Source of the DNA: Nocardia cyriacigeorgica GUH-2
Lineage (GTDB): Bacteria > Actinomycetota > Actinomycetes > Mycobacteriales > Mycobacteriaceae
Assembly (NCBI RefSeq): GCF_000284035.1
Contig: NC_016887.1
Span: 1,798,001 to 1,862,000, forward strand
Direction of reading: 5' to 3'
Length of the DNA: 64,000 nucleotides
This document shows positions 8,014-16,214 of this stretch, in pieces. Under the pieces are notes generated by a model that searched no databases, was not told where the DNA came from, and saw nothing but the letters and a program-made list of their open reading frames with translations. Position numbers and translations under genes: made by a program. How positions within the stretch are numbered: the stretch's first letter is position 1; each line of letters begins with the position of its first letter.

Positions 8014-8754
8014 TCAGGACGATTTGTGCGGCACGCCGATCGTCAGCCCGCCGTCCACCACGAACTCCGCACCGGTCGAATACGAGGACTCGTCGCTGGC
8101 GAGATAGGTGACCAGCGCCGAGACCTCTTCCGGGTCGGCGCCGCGCCCGAGCGGGATCTGCAGGAAGTCCTCCGGGATGCCCGCGGTCATCGGCGTTCGG
8201 ATCAGGCCCGGGTGGATGGAGTTCACCCGGATGCCGTGCGGTGCCAGCTCCAGCGCCACCGACTTGGTGAGTCCGCGCACGGCGAACTTGCTGGCGACGT
8301 AACCGTGCAGGCCCGGGCTGCCGCGCAGGCCCTCGACCGAGGAGACGTTGATCATCGAACCGCCGCCCGCCGCGATCATGGCCGGGGTGGCGGCCTGCAT
8401 GCCGAGGAAGGTGCCGGTCAGATTGATATCGATGATCCGCTGCCATTCGGCGTGGTCGAAGTCGGCGATCAGATTGCCGTTGACGATGCCGGCATTGTTG
8501 ACCAGCACGTTCAGCGAGCCGAACCGGTCGACCGCGGCGGCGACGGCGGCGCGCCAGTCCTCGGGTTCGCGCACATCGAGGTGGACGTAGGCGATATCGG
8601 GGCCCAGCTCCTCGGCCAGCGCCTTACCCTCCTCGTCGAGCACGTCACCGATCACCACCTTGGCGCCTTCGGCCAGCATCGCTCGCGCGTGCGCGGCGCC
8701 CATACCGCGTGAACCGCCGCTGATCAACGCCACTTTGCCGGTCAACCGTGCCAT
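8014..8754 (-). CDS. fabG3: SDR oxidoreductase, hydroxysteroid dehydrogenase-like
   Basis: This is a classical short-chain dehydrogenase of 246 residues. It has the cofactor motif SGGSRGMGAAH (about 12-22), NNAG, the catalytic serine in NVSSVEG, and YVASK as the YxxxK pair. It closely resembles M. tuberculosis FabG3 (Rv2002), described as a 20-beta-hydroxysteroid dehydrogenase, including the C-terminal YLASDESSYSTGAEFVVDGG. A KstR-type box lies 36 bp upstream of its start, which agrees with a steroid substrate. It is convergent with the aldehyde dehydrogenase and divergent from the hydrolase gene. The symbol follows the resemblance; reaction specificity is inferred. Confidence 0.9.
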   Translation of the reverse strand: MARLTGKVALISGGSRGMGAAHARAMLAEGAKVVIGDVLDEEGKALAEELGPDIAYVHLDVREPEDWRAAVAAAVDRFGSLNVLVNNAGIVNGNLIADFDHAEWQRIIDINLTGTFLGMQAATPAMIAAGGGSMINVSSVEGLRGSPGLHGYVASKFAVRGLTKSVALELAPHGIRVNSIHPGLIRTPMTAGIPEDFLQIPLGRGADPEEVSALVTYLASDESSYSTGAEFVVDGGLTIGVPHKSS

Positions 8755-8789
8755 TGCGAATCTCCTTCTCGGTCATCCCTGACTACTGG

Positions 8790-8803
8790 TGAAACACGTT
8801 ACA
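8790..8803. promoter_or_regulatory. KstR-type operator before SDR gene
   Basis: TGAAACACGTTACA fits TNNAACNNGTTNNA at all fixed positions and lies 36 bp upstream of the SDR start on the minus strand. Confidence 0.6.
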
Positions 8804-8920
8804 GAGTTGGTGGGTGAATCTGCCGGGAATGTGTGGGGTTGCGGGCGGTCTGGGTGAGCTAGCGGAGGATTCCGCGGGAGCGTCGCGGTGAGCGGGCGGA
8901 TTCGGTATGGCATCATCGAG

Positions 8921-8934
8921 TAGAACGAGTTCTA
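8921..8934. promoter_or_regulatory. KstR-type operator before hydrolase gene
   Basis: TAGAACGAGTTCTA has perfect palindromic arms (TAGAAC/GTTCTA) and fits the KstR consensus. It ends 32 bp before the ATG at 8967 and would fall inside the coding region if the ATG at 8907 were used, which argues for the later start. Confidence 0.7.
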
Positions 8935-8966
8935 AAAATGTCGGCGAAAGGCTCGGGAGGTTCGCG

Positions 8967-9851
8967 ATGGGAACCGGCCGATCGGTGCGAACCGGTCCGT
9001 TCGTGGTACCTGAGATCGATGAGATCCCCGGCGGGCGGCTGCTGGAACTGCCCGGCCGCGGGCGCACCTACGTCGTCGATATGCCGGGCCCGCCTGACGC
9101 GCCGACGCTGATCCTGCTGCACGGCACCGCGTGCACGGCGATGCTGAACTGGTTTCCCGCACTGGAGACGTTGTCGCGGCGCTACCGGATCGTGCTGTTC
9201 GATCAGCGCTGGCACGGCCGCGGCATCCGCTCGCAGCGATTCCGGCTCGACGACTGCGCCGATGACGTGGTCGCGGTGGCCGACGCGCTGGGCGTGGAAC
9301 GCTTTGTCTGTGTGGGCTATTCGCTGGGCGGCGTGGTCTCGCTACTGACCGCGCACCGTCATCCGGAGCGGGTGGCCGGGCTCGTGCTGTGTGCGACGCC
9401 GTATCGCTTCCAGGACAAATGGCGCGAGCGGGCCTTTCATCGCGGCTTCGCGGCCATGGCCGGTGCGTTGGGTGACTATCCCTACCGGCGCGCCGAGCGG
9501 CTGGCCGATGCGCTACCGGAACTGCCGGTGGCGCTGGTCCCCGGGCAGCTGCGGCGCTGGGCGATGGGGGAGTTCCGCAGCACCAGCGGCTGGGCATTGA
9601 CCCCGATACTGGCCGAGATCGGACGGTTCGACGCGACCGAGTGGCTGTCGAGTCTGACGATGCCGACGGCGGTGGTGATCACCACGAAAGACAAGGCGAT
9701 TCCGGTGTACCGGCAAATCGAATTGGCGGCCGCGATACCGGGGACGAGCATCCATCCGGTGCCTGCGGGACATACGGCCTGCGCGTTCGCGGCGGACCGG
9801 TTCGTTCCGGTGCTCGACGAAGCCTGCGCGGCGGTCGCGGCGCGGTTGTGA
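8967..9851 (+). CDS. Alpha/beta hydrolase
   Basis: This alpha/beta-hydrolase fold protein has 294 residues from the ATG at 8967, which has CGGGAGG six bases upstream. Visible motifs are the oxyanion segment LLHGTAC, the HGRG region (RWHGRGIRSQRFRLDD), the nucleophile elbow GYSLGG, and a C-terminal histidine in PAGHTACAFA. An ester or thioester substrate is likely but not evident. A perfect KstR-type palindrome directly upstream places it in the presumed sterol regulon beside the SDR and WS/DGAT genes. It does not look like the ring-cleavage hydrolase HsaD, and there is no signal peptide. Confidence 0.88.
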   Translation: MGTGRSVRTGPFVVPEIDEIPGGRLLELPGRGRTYVVDMPGPPDAPTLILLHGTACTAMLNWFPALETLSRRYRIVLFDQRWHGRGIRSQRFRLDDCADDVVAVADALGVERFVCVGYSLGGVVSLLTAHRHPERVAGLVLCATPYRFQDKWRERAFHRGFAAMAGALGDYPYRRAERLADALPELPVALVPGQLRRWAMGEFRSTSGWALTPILAEIGRFDATEWLSSLTMPTAVVITTKDKAIPVYRQIELAAAIPGTSIHPVPAGHTACAFAADRFVPVLDEACAAVAARL

Positions 9852-9859
9852 GATGACGA

Positions 9860-9887
9860 CCCTGTTCGACGCCGGTGGCGAACAGGG
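9860..9887. terminator. Hairpin between convergent genes
   Basis: Perfect 9-bp arms CCCTGTTCG (9860-9868) and CGAACAGGG (9879-9887) with a 10-nt loop lie between the hydrolase stop and the WS/DGAT stop. There is no T-run, so this is a GC-type terminator candidate. Confidence 0.6.
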
Positions 9888-9906
9888 CGGTCGGTCGGAG
9901 CGCTGA

Positions 9907-11295
9907 TCAGCCCCGAGCGCGTGCCGCGGCCAGCAGATCGGCGATCACGGCGGGCACCGCATCGGCCAGCTCGCCGATATCGGGTACCAGTTCACGGCAG
10001 GCGATGAAGCCGAAATCCAGATCGCCGCAATTGGACAGCACGGTGACGGTGAGCCCGGCGCCGTGGAAGATCGGGCCGAACGGATACATGCCGTCCACGC
10101 GCACGCCGAGGAAATACAGCGGCATCGGCGGCCCCGGCACATTCGACACCACCAGGTTGTGCACCACCGGATGCGCCTCGGCCAGCTTCAGCGACGAGTA
10201 GATCCGCGAGGCGAGCTGAAAGGTGTTGGGCGGAGCGTACTTCGACCAGTCCTGCAAGAAATCGGCGCCGATCAGGTCATGCTCCTTCTTCGCCTCCTCG
10301 TTGGCGGCGGCGAGCATGGTGAGTCGCTCGACGGGATCGGCGATATCGGTGCCGAGCCGGCAGAACAGCGTGGAGACCTTGTTGATGCCCTCGGTGTGCC
10401 GGGTGGATTCGTGGACCGAGACCGGCACCGAGGCGATCAGCGAGCGATCGGGCAGCTCGCCGTGGGTGTCGAGGTAGTTGCGCAGCACCCCGCCGACGAT
10501 CGTCAGCACCACATCGTTGACCTTGACGCCGAAGGCCGCCTTGATCTCCTTGATCGCGCCCAGATCCGCCTTGGTGAACGCGACCGCGCGGTGTGCGGTG
10601 ATGGCCTTGTTGAACGGAGTGCGCGGGGCCGAGAACGGTAATGCCATGCCCGCCTCGTTCTTCCGGCGCCGCTGCGCGAAGCCCGCGACCATCCCGACGG
10701 TCTTGGGCACCATGCCGAGCACGCCCACCTTGCCCGGGATCCGCGTCAGCGCGCGGGCCGCCAGGACGATGTCGTTCGGCTCTGGTTCGGGCTGCCACGG
10801 TTGCGGATCGGGCCGCGAGGCGCCCGGCTCCAGATCGCACAGGTGCATCATCATGTTCGTGCCGGTGATGCCGTCGACGGCGGCGTGGTGGTACTTGCAG
10901 ATCACCGCGATCTTGCCGTTCTCGAGGCCCTCCACCACCGACATCTCCCACAGCGGACGGTCCCGGTCCATCGGCCGGCTGGCGATATCGCCGATGAGTT
11001 CGGCCAGCTCGGCGCGCCCGGCGGGGGAGGGCAGTCCGACCCGGCGGACGTGATAGTCCAGATCGAAATTCGGGTCGTCGACCCAGACCGGGTGATCGAG
11101 ATTGAACGGCACCTCGTGGATCTTGCGCCGCATATGCGGAATGAGCGGCAGCCTGCGGCCGAGTTCGGCCTTCAGCGCGTCGAAGGAATAGCTGCCCTCG
11201 ACGGGGTCGAGGATCAACAGGGCACAGACGTGAAGATGCTGGGTTCCGGTCTCCAGATAGAGGAAACTGGCGTCCAGTCCGGTGAGTTGTTCCAT
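9907..11295 (-). CDS. Wax ester synthase/diacylglycerol acyltransferase (WS/DGAT)
   Basis: This 462-residue WS/DGAT-family acyltransferase makes triacylglycerol or wax ester from acyl-CoA. It begins with the family hallmark MEQLTGLDASFLYLET. The catalytic HHxxxDG motif appears as HHAAVDG near residue 137, and the C-terminal family block VSNVPGPPMPLYFLG is present. Length matches Tgs-type enzymes. A perfect KstR-type palindrome ends only 13 bp upstream of the ATG, so repression by KstR is plausible and would tie storage-lipid synthesis to sterol breakdown. The gene is monocistronic and convergent with the hydrolase. Family identity is firm; regulation is inferred. Confidence 0.93.
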   Translation of the reverse strand: MEQLTGLDASFLYLETGTQHLHVCALLILDPVEGSYSFDALKAELGRRLPLIPHMRRKIHEVPFNLDHPVWVDDPNFDLDYHVRRVGLPSPAGRAELAELIGDIASRPMDRDRPLWEMSVVEGLENGKIAVICKYHHAAVDGITGTNMMMHLCDLEPGASRPDPQPWQPEPEPNDIVLAARALTRIPGKVGVLGMVPKTVGMVAGFAQRRRKNEAGMALPFSAPRTPFNKAITAHRAVAFTKADLGAIKEIKAAFGVKVNDVVLTIVGGVLRNYLDTHGELPDRSLIASVPVSVHESTRHTEGINKVSTLFCRLGTDIADPVERLTMLAAANEEAKKEHDLIGADFLQDWSKYAPPNTFQLASRIYSSLKLAEAHPVVHNLVVSNVPGPPMPLYFLGVRVDGMYPFGPIFHGAGLTVTVLSNCGDLDFGFIACRELVPDIGELADAVPAVIADLLAAARARG

Positions 11296-11308
11296 AGCAA
11301 AAGACTAC

Positions 11309-11322
11309 TAGAACGTGTTCTA
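11309..11322. promoter_or_regulatory. KstR-type operator before WS/DGAT
   Basis: TAGAACGTGTTCTA is a perfect 14-bp match to the KstR consensus with symmetric outer bases. It is 13 bp from the WS/DGAT ATG, a position where a bound repressor would block initiation. Confidence 0.75.
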
Positions 11323-11411
11323 AAAACGGGCTCGTTGGCGGCGAAGTCGATCACAGTAGCGGGGGATATTGCCAGATCGTGATCGACGGGTATCGGTCCG
11401 GAATCTGCATG

Positions 11412-11430
11412 TAACTCGGAGTCCTAGTTA
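11412..11430. promoter_or_regulatory. 19-bp imperfect palindrome before PF10118 operon
   Basis: TAACTCGGAGTCCTAGTTA has 9-bp arms matching at 8 of 9 positions around a central G. It lies 81 bp upstream of the operon start, just before a TATGCT -10-like sequence. The regulator is unknown; no regulator gene is adjacent. Confidence 0.45.
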
Positions 11431-11511
11431 TGTGTATGCTGTTGCTACGGTCGTGAAGGAACGTCGGCGGTGAACACCACTGAACACGCCGTGACACGCT
11501 GAGGAGTATCG

Positions 11512-12414
11512 ATGAAGCTACTTCGCCGGAGCCGGCCACGCCCGGATATCGATCCTGGGCCGGTGGCGCTGCATGCCCGCAATGTGCGTTTCGACTGGTC
11601 CGAGACGCCGCTGCACTGGATGGCGGCCGAGCCGATCGCCTCGCATCTGATCAATTCGCTGAACCTGCTACTCCCCGAAGGTGAGCGCATGTTCTGCGCC
11701 ACCTACACCGAGGCCCTGCCGTGGGTGCGCGAGGAGAAGCTGCGCGAGGCCATGCTCGGGTTCATCGGCCAGGAGGCCATGCACGCCCAGACCCACGACA
11801 AGGTGCTGCACGAGGTGCTGGCCGCGCACGGCATCGACCCGGAGCCGTACCTGCGTCAGGCCGAATACCTGTTCCGCATTTCTCTCGGACCCCGCGAGAA
11901 CGCCGGCAACGCACGTCATCAGCAACTCGTGGAGCGGCTGACCGTCATCGCGTGCCTGGAACACTTCTTCGCCTACCTCGGCGACTGGGTGCTCAATGCC
12001 GATCTGGAGAAGTTCGACGCCGACCCGCGTGTGGCCGACCTGTTCCGGTGGCACGGCGCCGAAGAGGTCGAGCACCGGCACGTCGCCCACGATGTCGCGG
12101 TGTATTTCGGTGCGGGATATGTGCGGCGAGCGGCGATCATGACCCTGGTTTTCCCGGTCTTCATCGGACTTGTCTTGCGCGGCACCAAGTTTCTGGTGCA
12201 GCAGGACCCGGCGCTGCCCGATTACGGCTATCCGCGATTGGTGCGCGCGGTGTTCGCCGCCATGTGGCGCGGGGCCCTGCCGGGCGTGCCATCGCTGCTG
12301 CGCAGCGCGTTGTCCACCTTCAAGCCGGGCTACAACCCGGAAACCGTCGGCTCCACCGCACAGGCCATCGCGTATCTGGCCGCGTCACCGGCGGCGCGGG
12401 CGGCGGCGTCGTGA
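11512..12414 (+). CDS. Metal-dependent hydrolase (PF10118)
   Basis: This 300-residue protein resembles the PF10118 'predicted metal-dependent hydrolase' family. It carries His/Glu-rich segments typical of a diiron or ferritin-like helical bundle: FIGQEAMHAQTHD (about 84-96), ACLEHFF, and HGAEEVEHRHVAHD (about 181-194). The start ATG has GAGGAG seven bases upstream. The gene is first in an operon with a flavodoxin/ferredoxin reductase (4-nt GTGA overlap) and an EphD-like fusion. The pairing with an electron-transfer reductase suggests an oxygenase rather than a hydrolase, perhaps acting on lipids. The activity is inference. Confidence 0.85.
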   Translation: MKLLRRSRPRPDIDPGPVALHARNVRFDWSETPLHWMAAEPIASHLINSLNLLLPEGERMFCATYTEALPWVREEKLREAMLGFIGQEAMHAQTHDKVLHEVLAAHGIDPEPYLRQAEYLFRISLGPRENAGNARHQQLVERLTVIACLEHFFAYLGDWVLNADLEKFDADPRVADLFRWHGAEEVEHRHVAHDVAVYFGAGYVRRAAIMTLVFPVFIGLVLRGTKFLVQQDPALPDYGYPRLVRAVFAAMWRGALPGVPSLLRSALSTFKPGYNPETVGSTAQAIAYLAASPAARAAAS

Positions 12415-13517
12415 CGGCGACGCGGCCGCCGGTGGTTCCGCCGGCCGATCTCTACGGCAAACGCTCCCGGGACCGGACCATGCGGTTGCTCGACGCGGTC
12501 GTCGAGGCGCGGTTGCGGTGGGCGGCTCTGGTGAATCGCCGGCCGCGCGAACCGCATGCCGACGACGGCCGGATACCGCTGGTCGTCACCGAGCGCCGGA
12601 TCGAGGCCCACGACACCGAGGTGATCAGCCTGGTGTTGCGCGCACCCGACGGCGGTGAACTGCCGGCCTGGCGTCCAGGCGCGCACCTGGATCTGGAACT
12701 GCCATCGGGCCGGCTGCGGCAGTACTCGCTGTGCGGCGACCCGGCCGACTCGCACGTTTATCGGGTCGCCGTGCGGCGCATCCCCGACGGCGGTGGCGGC
12801 TCGGTCGAGGTGCACCGTGACCTCGTCGTCGGCACCCCGATCACCGTGCGCGGGCCGCGCAATGCCTTCCCGTTCGCGGTGCCGGGATACGGCTCGCCCG
12901 CCACCCGGCTGCACTTCGTGGCCGGCGGCATCGGCATCACCCCGATCCTGCCGATGATGCGGCTGGCCGACCGGCTCGGCCTGGACTGGTCCATGGTCTA
13001 CACCGGCCGCAACCGCGACACCATCCCGTTCCTGGACGAGGTGGAGCAGTTCGGCAGCCGGGTCACCGTCCGCACCGACGACGAGCACGGCCTACCCGAC
13101 GCGGCCGCGCTGCTACCCGCGCTCAGCGCCGGAACCGCCGTCTACTGCTGCGGTCCGGTGCCGATGACCGAGATGATCGCCGACGCGGTCCGCCCGCTGC
13201 GCGGGGTGGAACTGCATTCCGAGCGGTTCTCGCCGCCGCCGATCGTCGACGGCGTGCCGTTCGAGATCGAGCTCGCCTCGACCGGCGAAGTGCTCGAGGT
13301 ACCCGCCGACCGGACTGCCCTGGACACGGTGCTCGACGCCCGCCCGGACCGTCCGTACTCGTGCCGTCAGGGGTTCTGCCGTACCTGCGCGGTGCGGGTC
13401 CTGGCCGGGCAGCCCGAGCACCGCGACACCGTACTCACCGACGCCGACCGCGCCGCGGGCCAGATGCTGATCTGCGTATCCCGTTCGGCGGGTGGACGTT
13501 TGACCTTGGACCTGTAG
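12411..13517 (+). CDS. PDR/VanB-type oxidoreductase with 2Fe-2S ferredoxin domain
   Basis: This 368-residue phthalate-dioxygenase-reductase-type electron-transfer protein has three parts. An FMN/FAD-binding barrel includes RQYSLCGDP. An NAD-binding domain includes VAGGIGITPILPMMR and YCCGPVPM. A C-terminal plant-type 2Fe-2S ferredoxin has CRQGFCRTCAVRVL and a distal cysteine in MLICVSR. The GTG start overlaps the previous stop (GTGA). It should pass electrons from NAD(P)H to a terminal oxygenase, and the co-translated PF10118 diiron-like protein is the obvious acceptor. The EphD-like gene follows after 12 bp. Domain assignment is firm. Confidence 0.93.
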   Translation: MTATRPPVVPPADLYGKRSRDRTMRLLDAVVEARLRWAALVNRRPREPHADDGRIPLVVTERRIEAHDTEVISLVLRAPDGGELPAWRPGAHLDLELPSGRLRQYSLCGDPADSHVYRVAVRRIPDGGGGSVEVHRDLVVGTPITVRGPRNAFPFAVPGYGSPATRLHFVAGGIGITPILPMMRLADRLGLDWSMVYTGRNRDTIPFLDEVEQFGSRVTVRTDDEHGLPDAAALLPALSAGTAVYCCGPVPMTEMIADAVRPLRGVELHSERFSPPPIVDGVPFEIELASTGEVLEVPADRTALDTVLDARPDRPYSCRQGFCRTCAVRVLAGQPEHRDTVLTDADRAAGQMLICVSRSAGGRLTLDL

Positions 13518-13529
13518 AGGAGCCCACCA

Positions 13530-15302
13530 GTGACCACCCGATCCCCCGAACCCGAGCACATCCGCCGCACCGTGCACAACGGCGAGTTTGCGCTCGCGGT
13601 GCACGAATACGGTGACCCGAACGCCGAGACCGTCGTGCTGGTGCACGGCTGGCCCGACACCCACCACCTGTGGGACAAGGTGGTGCCGCTGCTGGCGCGC
13701 CGGTTCCACGTCGTCAGCTACGACACTCGCGGACACGGCGAGTCCACCCGCACCCAGCGCACCGCCGACTTCCGGCTCGAGGAGCTGGCCTCGGATTTCT
13801 TCGCGGTCGCGGATGCGGTCAGTCCCGATCGGCCGGTGCACGTGCTGGCCCACGACTGGGGTTCGGTGCACATGTGGGAAGCGGTTTGCGAACCGGGTGC
13901 GGACCGGCGCATCGCCTCGTTCACCTCGGTATCCGGGCCCAATCTCGATCATCTCGGCAAATGGGTGCGTGCCCGGTTGTCGCGTCCGACGCCGCGCAAT
14001 GTGTGGCAGCCGCTCACCCAGCTGGCGTCCTCGGCGTACACATTCTTCTTCATGACACCGGTCCTGCCGCGCGTGGTGTTCGGGCAGCTGGCCACCGAGG
14101 GGCGCTGGCGGCAGCTGGTGGGATTGATGAACGAGACCTCGGCGTCGAATGTGTCGCTGGGCAGCACGTTCCGCCAGGACATCGTCGACGGGCTGTTGAT
14201 CTATCGCGCGAATATCCTGCCGCGCATGCTGGCGCCGCGGGACCGGCACACCGATGTGCCGGTGCAGTTGATCGTCGCCGGACGTGACGTCGCGGTCCGC
14301 CCCGCCGGCTATGACGACGAGCGCAAATGGACGTCGCGGCTGTGGCGCCGTGATGTGCCCGCCGGGCACTGGATGCCGTTCTCGCATCCGGAACTGCTGG
14401 CCACCGCGACGACCGAACTCATCGACACCCTCGCCGGCGGGCCGATGCCGCGCGGGTTGCGGCGTGCCGAGATCAGCCGCAGCCGAGGCGAATTCGGCGA
14501 TCAACTGGTGGTGATCACCGGCGGCGGCAGCGGCATCGGCCGCGAGACGGCGCTGGCGTTCGCGCGCCGCGGGGCCGAGATCGTGCTGTCGGACGTCAAC
14601 CTGGCCGCCGCCAAGGAGACCGTGGAACTGGTGGCCGCCGCCGGTGGTATCGCCCACGCATATCAACTCGATGTCTCCGACGAGGCCGCGGTGGCCGATC
14701 ATGCCCGGGCCGTGCTGGAAGCCCACGGTGTGCCCGACATCCTGGTCAACAATGCGGGCATCGGGCAGGCGGGCGATTTCTTCGATACCCCGTCGGCGGA
14801 GTTCGACCGGGTGCTGCGGGTCAATCTCGGCGGAGTGGTCAACGGATGCCGGGCTTTCGGACCCGCCATGGCCGAACGCGGTGCCGGCCACATCGTCAAC
14901 CTGTCGAGCATGGCCGCGTATTCACCGCAGCAGGGGTTCAGCGCCTACGCCACCAGCAAGTCGGCGGTGTTCATGTTCTCCGATTGCCTGCGCGCCGAGC
15001 TGGCCGGTCGCGGGATCGGCGTGCACACCATCTGCCCCGGCATCGTACACACCAATATTGTTGCCACAACGACGTTTTCGGGCGTTGACGCCGAGGAAGA
15101 GAAGCGTAAGCAGCAGCATTACGACAACCTCTACCGGATGCGCCACTACGGACCGGAGAAGGTCGCCGAACAGATCGTGCGGGCGGTCGCGCGCGGGCGC
15201 AGCATCGTCCCGGTGACGCCGGAGGCGCGGGTGAACTATCACCTGAGCCGGTTGGCGCCCGCGATCGGGCGGTTCGTCGCGGCGCGGGTGAAGCTCACCT
15301 GA
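13530..15302 (+). CDS. ephD: Alpha/beta hydrolase-SDR fusion, EphD-like
   Basis: This two-domain protein of 590 residues resembles EphD (Rv2214c) along its length as I recall it. Residues 1-300 form an epoxide-hydrolase-type alpha/beta hydrolase (LVHGWPDTHHLWD, aspartate nucleophile in AHDWGS, histidine in AGHWMPFSHPE). Residues about 325-590 form an SDR (TGGGSGIGRE, NNAGIGQAG, YATSKSA). EphD has been linked to mycolic acid metabolism in mycobacteria. The GTG start has GAGGAG upstream. As third gene of the operon, it could process an oxidised lipid made by the PF10118 protein and its reductase. Its 3' end overlaps the convergent GRDP-like gene by 8 bp. Confidence 0.9.
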   Translation: MTTRSPEPEHIRRTVHNGEFALAVHEYGDPNAETVVLVHGWPDTHHLWDKVVPLLARRFHVVSYDTRGHGESTRTQRTADFRLEELASDFFAVADAVSPDRPVHVLAHDWGSVHMWEAVCEPGADRRIASFTSVSGPNLDHLGKWVRARLSRPTPRNVWQPLTQLASSAYTFFFMTPVLPRVVFGQLATEGRWRQLVGLMNETSASNVSLGSTFRQDIVDGLLIYRANILPRMLAPRDRHTDVPVQLIVAGRDVAVRPAGYDDERKWTSRLWRRDVPAGHWMPFSHPELLATATTELIDTLAGGPMPRGLRRAEISRSRGEFGDQLVVITGGGSGIGRETALAFARRGAEIVLSDVNLAAAKETVELVAAAGGIAHAYQLDVSDEAAVADHARAVLEAHGVPDILVNNAGIGQAGDFFDTPSAEFDRVLRVNLGGVVNGCRAFGPAMAERGAGHIVNLSSMAAYSPQQGFSAYATSKSAVFMFSDCLRAELAGRGIGVHTICPGIVHTNIVATTTFSGVDAEEEKRKQQHYDNLYRMRHYGPEKVAEQIVRAVARGRSIVPVTPEARVNYHLSRLAPAIGRFVAARVKLT

Positions 15303-15804
15303 GTTCGGCTCGCCGCAGCTGCTCCTCGATCGCGGCCACGCGCGCGGCGTCGATGCCCCACGGGTCGTCGACGCCCACCGCCGCATCGAGATCCCACAGC
15401 ACGCATCGCTCCTGCGGTGCGGCGACGATGGCCCAGGCGACCACGGTTCGGCCGAGCTGCGAGCCCATCGAATCGTGCGAGCCGGCCTTGGCCGCGACCC
15501 CCTCCGGATAGTGGTGCAGGAACCGCCCGTAGGCCTGTTCGCAGAAACCCGCGTAGAGCTCGGTGCACAGAATGAACCCGTGCCAGGCCTCGTCCACCGC
15601 GCGCGAGGGCATCCCGATCACCTGCTCGTCCCGCATGGCCGCGCCGCAGCACCGAAGCCACTGCCGCAGGCCGGTTTCCACGAGGTCGCGCGGCTGCCAC
15701 GGGCAGGTTTTGTAGATGGCGCCGGGGAGTTCGAGGTCGCGAACCGCACGATCGACCTGCGAGAGTTCGATCGTCCGGTGATCGCGTCTGCTGAATCCGA
15801 ACAC
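15295..15804 (-). CDS. Glycine-rich-domain-containing-protein-like (PF07173-like)
   Basis: This 169-residue soluble protein carries a segment typical of GRDP-like proteins: RAVDEAWHGFILCTELYAGFCEQAYGRF with a following HHYPEG. It also has six cysteines, including a CC pair. The start is a GTG with no obvious ribosome site. The gene is divergent from a membrane peptide with a Gly/Cys repeat tail, which may be functionally linked. No catalytic function can be read from the sequence. The family guess rests on the DEAWHxFIL block and is moderate. Confidence 0.65.
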   Translation of the reverse strand: MFGFSRRDHRTIELSQVDRAVRDLELPGAIYKTCPWQPRDLVETGLRQWLRCCGAAMRDEQVIGMPSRAVDEAWHGFILCTELYAGFCEQAYGRFLHHYPEGVAAKAGSHDSMGSQLGRTVVAWAIVAAPQERCVLWDLDAAVGVDDPWGIDAARVAAIEEQLRRAELR

Positions 15805-15890
15805 ACTTCACTGTACGACCGGACGGGCGCGTGAGGCCGAACCTGGTGCGGTAGAGACGGTTCCCGAGTCGTACCCGCGGGTACTCAGGG

Positions 15891-16184
15891 GTGATGTCGG
15901 ATACTTTCTTGGGAGTTCTCTTCCTTCTGCTGGCGTTCGCGGGATTGGTCGTCATCCTGGTCTGGGCGATCGGGAAAGTGCGATTGGGCCGCACGCCCAC
16001 GTCCCGGTCCACGCGGCGGTCGCAGCGACGTCGTGCCGGTGGCGCGGCCGGCGCGGCCGGCGGCGCGGGATGGTGGGGATTCGGAGGCGGCGGCGACGGG
16101 GGCCACGGCAGCGGATGCGGCGGTGGCGGTGGCTGCGGCGGGGGAGGAGGCGGCGGTGGCGGCTGCGGTGGCGGTGGCGGCTGA
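15891..16184 (+). CDS. Small membrane protein with Gly/Cys-rich tail
   Basis: The protein has 97 residues (or 96 from the ATG at 15894). A single N-terminal transmembrane helix (FLGVLFLLLAFAGLVVILVWAIG) is followed by a basic stretch (SRSTRRSQRRRAGG) and then a tail made almost only of glycine with four evenly placed cysteines. Similar Gly/Cys tails occur on TIGR04222-type actinobacterial membrane proteins. The +1/GC structure of codons agrees with real coding despite the low complexity. The tail could bind metal or act as a substrate for modification. Start choice between GTG and ATG is unresolved and there is no strong ribosome site. Confidence 0.6.
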   Translation: MMSDTFLGVLFLLLAFAGLVVILVWAIGKVRLGRTPTSRSTRRSQRRRAGGAAGAAGGAGWWGFGGGGDGGHGSGCGGGGGCGGGGGGGGGCGGGGG

Positions 16185-16214
16185 GCCGTATTCGTGAGCG
16201 TGCGCACCCAGCGC

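Noticed and set aside
15239..16207. Proline-repeat protein on the minus strand
   Set aside because: The PPPP run is only the complement of the glycine-repeat tail of the 15891 gene.
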